A program made the position numbers and the translations under genes. From Dermacentor variabilis (lineage: Eukaryota; Arthropoda; Arachnida; Ixodida; Ixodidae), in NCBI RefSeq assembly GCF_050947875.1, contig NC_134569.1:20683631-20747630 (forward strand): DNA of 64,000 nt. Reading direction: 5' to 3'. The number at the start of each line of letters is the position of its first letter. Position 1 is the first letter of the stretch. The notes under the pieces were generated by a model. That model ran no database searches, had not been told where the DNA came from, and saw only the letters and a program-made list of their open reading frames with translations. Shown one piece after another: positions 58,490 through 64,000 of this stretch.

Positions 58490-61400
58490 AACAACCCCAG
58501 TTCACGCCCAGTATGCGAGAGCCCAACTCACGTGAAAGGTCGACGTCGTGTGTCTCGGCAACTCCCGGGACGATCCACTGCCGCAAAAGCAGGACGACAA
58601 CATGGCTAGCGATCGCTTTGACTGACAGAGCCGGTCACGAATTCACAAACGCGCCGTCGGCGCCGTACAGGACCGACTCGCCTCCTTCGAGGCGCAGCAT
58701 CGCATTCGCATCCAAGAGAAGGTGGCACGCACAACGTCGAGCCGGCCGCGCTGGGTCAGCTCATTGAGGGCATCCGAGAGCAGCGCGTACGCACCCACAC
58801 GCACACACACACACGCTCACACAACAATCTCTCCTGCGGGATGCGCGAAACCGAGCGCGGTGAAGCGATAACGCGCGCGCGCGGCGTGGCAGGCAGAATT
58901 TGTTCAGCCGAGAAAGCCGAGCGAAAGGTGCTCCACACCGGCGCACACCGGCGCAACAGCGAAGACGACCCCGGCAAAAGGTGCTCGGGGACCCTCGGCG
59001 TGGCAGGTGGAGACGAGCACGCGGGAATCGACCGCGAGGAGCGTCCAGCGGTACACGTCACGGGCGATTGCACCGGCGAAACGTCTCTCGCGTGCTGGCT
59101 ACATTGAGCACGTCCCCGGCTGCCACGAGAGGGAAGACGCACGGCTGCCTCGCACGCTGCTGACAGAAGGAGCGCGCCAGATAGGCCGGGCGCCGAACGC
59201 GGACCGCTCGCTCTCTCGGGCGGCCGCCGCTGTACGATCCGCGCGTCCGCTGCGGTCACGGTCGCGGCGACCGCAAGGCCGCCTCGGGAACTGGATGCAA
59301 CGCCCACATAGCACGCCGTGGCCGGCTGTAGAGCTGGTCGGAGGCAGGTTCGACGATCGCGGGTCAATTCGGCCGCGCCAGGCGAGGCCGCTTGCACGAG
59401 AGGTGATTTCCAGTCCCGTGGGCGCGCACTTTTGCGACACGGCCGGGATGGTTCGAAAACTCTCGATGGCAGACACCTCTGGCACTGTTCCCGAAGGCTT
59501 GTGAGAGGAACGGCGAAATAATCCGATGAGAAGTTCGACCTATTCCTTCCGGCAAAGCGCTAGCCACGAGGAAAAACAAGGCCACTGTCGGCAATATTCG
59601 GCGACTCTATGTAGCGCCTGTCCATAAGAGCTCATCTCACAACACACGCGCGGTCTCCGTGCGCGACGAGATGCCAAGTCGTCTCTCACCCTACGAGGGA
59701 GAGAAAAAAATAGTAGAGCATAGGGAATACTCCAGGACTCAACACAGGCGCCGTGCGGAGAGAGAGAGAGGCTCGGCAGCGCTTCTCTTGGTAGTGGTGG
59801 TGAGTCCAGTGCGGCACAGCTTCTCCGACAAAAGGCCAAGACAGCCGTGTGCCGCGGCTGCTGCCGTGCCGTGGCATCCATCCGTTCGGTTCAGCAGTGG
59901 CGGCCTTCCCGTCCCCCTCCGATCCCTCCTTTCCCCAGAGAAAACAACTCATCCCCCCCCCCCCCTTGCCCCCCTGGTGAGGGTCGCCCCTGGAGGAGAA
60001 GACGCCCACTCCGCGGGCAGATGAAGGCTTCCGCCGGCGGGGGGAGCACGAAGTGTGCGCGTTCAGGAAAGCCCCGCGGGCTCGCGGCAGTAGTATACAC
60101 GCCGCCTTCTTTCCCCTTTCGAAGACCTGCCTCGCTCTCACTCACTCCTTCTCCCGCTCCTTCAAACGAACAGCAACGAAGCAGTTACGTGGAGAGGCGG
60201 CACGGACGCCGCGCCAAGGAGCAGAACAAGGCCAGCCAAGTCGGTGAAATGTGCCCCCACCGCTCGGCTCACCATGTACTGCTGCCTGCAGCTATGCAGA
60301 CACGCGCGGGGCAAGGGCGAGAAGCAATCGTTTGACTGTGCGATGATGATGCCGAAAATCACGGAGCGCGGCGGACACACCGGAGGAGAGAGCCCAGGGA
60401 GAACGATGCCGTCGAACTCCCATGGCCAAACGAGCTGCCGAAAAAGATGAGAGCTGGGCGGACGGACTCCCCCCTTCACTAAGTCAAGCACCCGTCCGTG
60501 ATGCTGCAGCATAGGAGCCACGCCGAGGCCAGCGGGGCGAGGAACGAGCGCTTGACTGCCGGCTCACGATGGGAGCTCCCGTCTCTTCCGAAAACGAGAA
60601 GACGCGCTCGCAGTACATGCGCGGGGCATCCACACGCAACGAGCGCGCTCGCTCGCGAGCATTTGTTTTCGCGGGAAAACGAACAGGCGAGCGGAGCGAA
60701 GTCGCAAAAGCAAAAGGCGGCGGTTAATCACAGAGACACCGGGGGAAGGGAGGCGCTGCCGCCGCGGCGGCATTCCGGCGCTCATTGCGGCGTCGGAAAA
60801 CGAATCTTCGTTCGGAAGCAGCGGCACAGCAAAAAGGAGCTGCCGAAGAAAGCGACTCCCACTGGAGACCGCTTTAATTCCGGGAACCACGCTGGGATGG
60901 GCGTTTTGGAAGGCCGGAAACCGCCGGAAACTGTCAGTAAAAGACCTCGAGAGCATAAAAAAAGCAGGGCAGCCGGAGGACGGCGCGCATGCATGCGTTT
61001 CAGCTGGCGACACGGTTCGTTTTCGGCTCGTCGCTCGAGAGGGGAGCGGGGACAAATTTGATAAACGTCATACCCATAGCCACGCTGATCGCTAGCAGTG
61101 GCGCTATTTTGGACTATGTCGCCGAGAGCAGGCGGGTGCAGGCATGAAATCGATCATTAACCCCCGCTGGAGTGAACAGACAGCGAAAGTACCGGTTGCA
61201 CATGTTTGCAACAAGCAGTAAAACAGCGTCAGCGCGAGTCCAAACAAACAAACAAAGAAAACACGCGCTCGGTGCATGCCTCGCGGCGTAAATTCATCAC
61301 GCGGGAACCTCGGCCACAGCGGTTGTTTATGAATACGCGTCGGCCGCACCGCAAGGTTCGCAGCTTCATTGCGCATATAACGGCGCTCGCAGCCCAACGC

Positions 61401-61520
61401 ACGCTGCTGCACCAACACGCCCGCGCGCACGTCCCGCGCGGAGAGGAATGGACGCCAGGGCTATTCACCCCGGAAGGACGAGACGAGAGGGTCCCGCGCC
61501 TTTGATTATTCATTCGTTCT
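58490..61520. promoter_or_regulatory. Large CpG-rich block, candidate promoter/5' exon region
   Basis: About 3 kb of GC- and CpG-rich DNA, the largest such block here. A (CA)n-like stretch lies at 58796-58815 and a C-run near 59955. Frames of 100-213 codons are open on both strands throughout, none with a domain. Best read as a CpG-rich promoter and untranslated exon region of a host gene whose coding exons lie outside, or as a chance GC-rich isochore. Orientation unknown. Confidence 0.3.
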
Positions 61521-63134
61521 CAGCGTCGAGCTGATGCCCGGCACAGGTAATATATATATACGCAACATTTGATGGCACGCAGACGTGAAGGAATCGAAGG
61601 GGGAACGTGCGCCTCGCGCTCTCCACACTGCGCCGCTTTTATCCTTAGCATAATTTACCCGAGCACAGCGCAGGCTCAAAGGGAGTGCCGGGAATGCGGT
61701 GAGTAAAACAGATAACAACTGAGGGAAGGACCTCATTTGAAGCCTCCTTGACTATCAGAAGCACGCCATCTCGTGAACTTCTCCAGTGGCGCCCGGATTC
61801 CCGAGGGAACCCAAATAAGAGACCCTATAAAATGAAGTTTACGACCGTTTACGACAAGGGCCGCGGTAACTCGATACCAGTTTCGGACCCGTCGCAAATG
61901 CCTCGGTTGCCGTTCGTCTCCACGTCGTTTTTATGCACGTACGATGGCCCGCCAATGGCCTCCTTAAACGCACGCGACGACAGATGGCGGCGGCGACGGC
62001 TGCGTCCGGCGCTGAGAACTTGATCCGTCCCAGAAACTTGTTTCTTGGCCCTGCACACGTGACATTCTGCACTCTTGCCCGTTTTATCGCGAACGCGTTC
62101 CCAGTCGAAGCGGTCGCGAGACAAACACGAGCCCGAAGGATGTAACGCAGCGCGTGCGTTATGTTACGCGTATACGGTCACGTACGCGCGGCACGGAGAA
62201 CGACGCCGAGAAACGTGTTCTGCGATATCAACCGAACGGAGAAAGCACGTTTCGCGTTTATCGATGAAAAACCATGTCGCATTATGAAACAACAAGCGAC
62301 CGCACCGAGGAAAAACGAAGAAAGTAAGAATGCAGGGCGGCGTACAAACACCTGTCGTGTGCGAAGACGGTGCTGCATCAATATATGTTCTGTTACTAAC
62401 GTGATACTGCGCTGCCGGCAGCATCGAAAGTCCTGCCCGTATCCAGCTTTTCTGGACATGAGGGTTTAGTTCGCGTGAGTGCCACCACGTGGCGCACTAA
62501 CCTTAAACTTTTCAAACTTCCCGCGGTGACACGTGATGACGTCAACCAAAAAAAAATAAATAAATAAAAGCTATCCCTGCGCATTGAACTTCGCCACAAT
62601 GCTTGTCCCGCCGGTGTTATCAGTGGTCTTGATCAAGCGTATTCGCTCGTCGCCTAGAAATTACTCGTCATCCTAAGAGCGTTTAGTCGCGACGAACAAT
62701 GGTTGATTCTGGGCTTTTGATGCGGTTCTTTTTTTTCTTTTTTCCTTTTCCTTTTCTTTTTCTTTTTTTTCATTCTACGGAGTAAAGAAGCTAGCCTAAT
62801 CATCAGAAGTACTTCGGGGCAGCCTTTCTTCAGTCGGCACACATTGTTAACGTCCGAACATCGCACAGCGTCTACTAGAGATGCCGTCGTGGACGGATTT
62901 TGATTTTCCACTATCGAATTCGTTAAGGTTCACACAATTATTTCACTAGCGACATTGCAATGCGCACTCATGGGCCACCGCCGCAGCTGCAAATCTAGAT
63001 GTGCTTAAGCATAAATACATATACATGGATAAGTTGGTTTTTCACCTTAACACAAAAGTCACGATACAAGAGTTGAGCAAACTGTCTCTGTGTCGTCGCA
63101 GGGTGTGAGACCGGGCTAGTTGGTATTCCATGTT
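61521..63134. other. No recognisable gene
   Basis: Unassigned. A TTTC-rich low-complexity stretch (62729-62771) codes artefactual poly-Lys on the minus strand. Confidence 0.45.
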
Positions 63135-63260
63135 AAAGTGACTAGCGCAAGAGTGGACACGGGACACTAGAGGCGACAAGGATAAGCGCAAACATCCAAC
63201 TGGGCGCTTGTCCTTGTAGCGTCTTTAGTGTTGCCTGTCCACTCTTGCACTAGTCACTTC
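63135..63260. repeat. Hairpin repeat (about 55-bp arms)
   Basis: AAGTGACTAGCGCAAGAGTG ... ACAAGGATAAGCGC (left) is mirrored by GCGCTTGTCCTTGTAGCG ... CACTCTTGCACTAGTCACTT (right), with a loop of about 15 bases near 63190-63204. Arms differ at a few positions. Non-coding. Confidence 0.92.
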
Positions 63261-63660
63261 AGTTTGTGTCGTCGTCCGTTAGCATGCTATAGGCGAAGCT
63301 GTTCGCAATATTACGTCTCCATTTACCGGCCACCAGGCCAGGTACACCATTGGGTACGACATATACAGTACTTGCGGTTAGTTTCCAAAGTAGTCTCCTA
63401 TGGCGGTTATCCACGTGCGTGAAGCAAGAACGATATTTAAAATTATTGTGCAGTAATATATGCGGGATTTGTGTGTTCTCCACATTCTCTACCACGTTGC
63501 CGTATTATGTAGCCGCGATGTAGACTAGCAGCTATCGAACGCCATAAAGGCTATCCACATACTCAAAGACCTCGCGCACAACTCCTGACGCTTAATTGTA
63601 TTCAAAAGTTGTGCGACTGCCCAGGACATCCCTAACGATTGTTACATAACACATTGTGAG
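63261..63660. other. No recognisable gene
   Basis: Nothing recognised. Confidence 0.5.
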
Positions 63661-64000
63661 GTTTTACTTGCCAAATTCAAAGGGAGTATGGTAGCGCGAT
63701 TCAAAGACGGGCAAAGAGAAGACACAAAGGGACACACACAGTGCTGTGTGTGTCCCTTTGTGTCTTCTCTTGTCCTGTCTTTGAATCGCGCTACCATACT
63801 CCCTTTGAAGATGCATTACAACAAGCCCACATTGCAACCCTCGTTTACTTGCCAAAACCACGATTTCATTAGGAGGCACGCCGTAGTGGACGATTCGAGA
63901 ATAATTTAGACCACTTGGGATTTTTTAACATGTGCCTAACCCTAAGTACGCGGGTTTTCGCATTTCACACCCATTGAAATACCGCTGCCGTGGTTGGCAT
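63661..64000 (-). mobile_element. Ruka-like SINE, minus strand, split and cut by window end
   Basis: On the minus strand from 64000: TTTCAATGGGTGTGAAATGC, GTACTTAGGGTTAGGCACAT, CCACTACGGCGTGCCTCCTA, then GTGGTTTTGGCAAGTAAA. These are the body and end of the SINE. The tRNA head lies mostly beyond the window. The hairpin insertion at 63676-63843 splits off its last bases (63661-63675). Confidence 0.85.
63676..63843. mobile_element. Hairpin insertion with 13-bp TSD
   Basis: 63676-63808 is a near-perfect hairpin with arms of about 65 bases (TTCAAAGGGAGTATGGTAGC at the left end, its complement at the right) meeting at CAG-TG-CTG. A 35-base tail (63809-63843) follows. The whole is flanked by TTTACTTGCCAAA at 63663-63675 and 63844-63856. 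The repeated sequence belongs to the SINE 3' end, so the unit inserted into a SINE. Confidence 0.8.

Noticed and set aside
58756..59397. 213-codon minus-strand frame
   Set aside because: GC-rich artefact: overlapped by several plus-strand frames, Arg/Ser/Ala-rich, no domain.
63676..63808. CRISPR-like or bacterial terminator structure
   Set aside because: A single long hairpin with no array of spacers; the context is animal repeat DNA.

Overview
This is nuclear DNA of an animal, most likely a hard tick (Ixodida). Coding density is very low and no intact host gene can be recognised. Most of the recognisable content is decayed retrotransposons, SINEs and simple repeats. The tick call rests on several copies of a tRNA-headed SINE that I recognise as resembling the Ruka family described from Rhipicephalus. 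It also rests on an arthropod-type mix of L2/CR1-like, I-like and RTE-like non-LTR elements. The assignment is inference from remembered repeat sequence; no search could be run.

Layout. 1-3.9 kb: no recognisable gene, one GAGT array. 3.9-7.5 kb: a frameshifted L2/CR1-like LINE on the + strand, pierced by a SINE with a 13-bp target-site duplication (TSD). 10.7-11.6 kb: the RNase H and zinc-motif end of an I-like LINE. 11.8-13.6 kb: an AT/GA array, two minus-strand LINE scraps and a 664-bp fold-back element. 14.2-17.2 kb: a second SINE family with an ATA tail, then a minus-strand L2/CR1-like LINE interrupted in its RT by another SINE. 17.2-23 kb: mostly unassigned, with a CpG-rich segment near 18.6-19.8 kb that could be a promoter or first exon. 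24-25.3 kb: a minus-strand LINE remnant. 27.0-27.6 kb: a dispersed repeat followed by a short THAP zinc-finger ORF. 28.6-29.3 kb: a LINE 3' end and another dispersed repeat. 29.3-41 kb: mostly unassigned, with microsatellites, a 10-bp minisatellite, a SINE and a perfect 19-bp hairpin. 41.4-48.7 kb: a LINE tail, a SINE, a long minus-strand I-like LINE with RT and RNase H, a Ty3/gypsy-like gag scrap and the second fold-back copy. 48.9-52.1 kb: RTE-like, I-like and CR1/L2-like fragments. 53-54.7 kb: the best preserved element, an I-like LINE 3' half with an open RNase H frame, next to a 34-bp perfect palindrome. 56.6-57.1 kb: third fold-back copy. 58.5-61.5 kb: the largest CpG-rich block, a candidate promoter or 5' exon region. 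63.1-64 kb: two hairpin repeats, one inserted with a 13-bp duplication inside a SINE that runs off the window.

The genes do not form a pathway. The window is a layered record of retrotransposition: LINEs supply reverse transcriptase, SINEs are their likely non-autonomous users, and several microsatellites sit where retroelement tails end. The least explained items are the three-copy fold-back family, the dispersed hairpin family, the perfect palindrome at 53,057-53,090 and the THAP fragment. Most long reading frames in CpG-rich or simple-repeat stretches look like composition artefacts.
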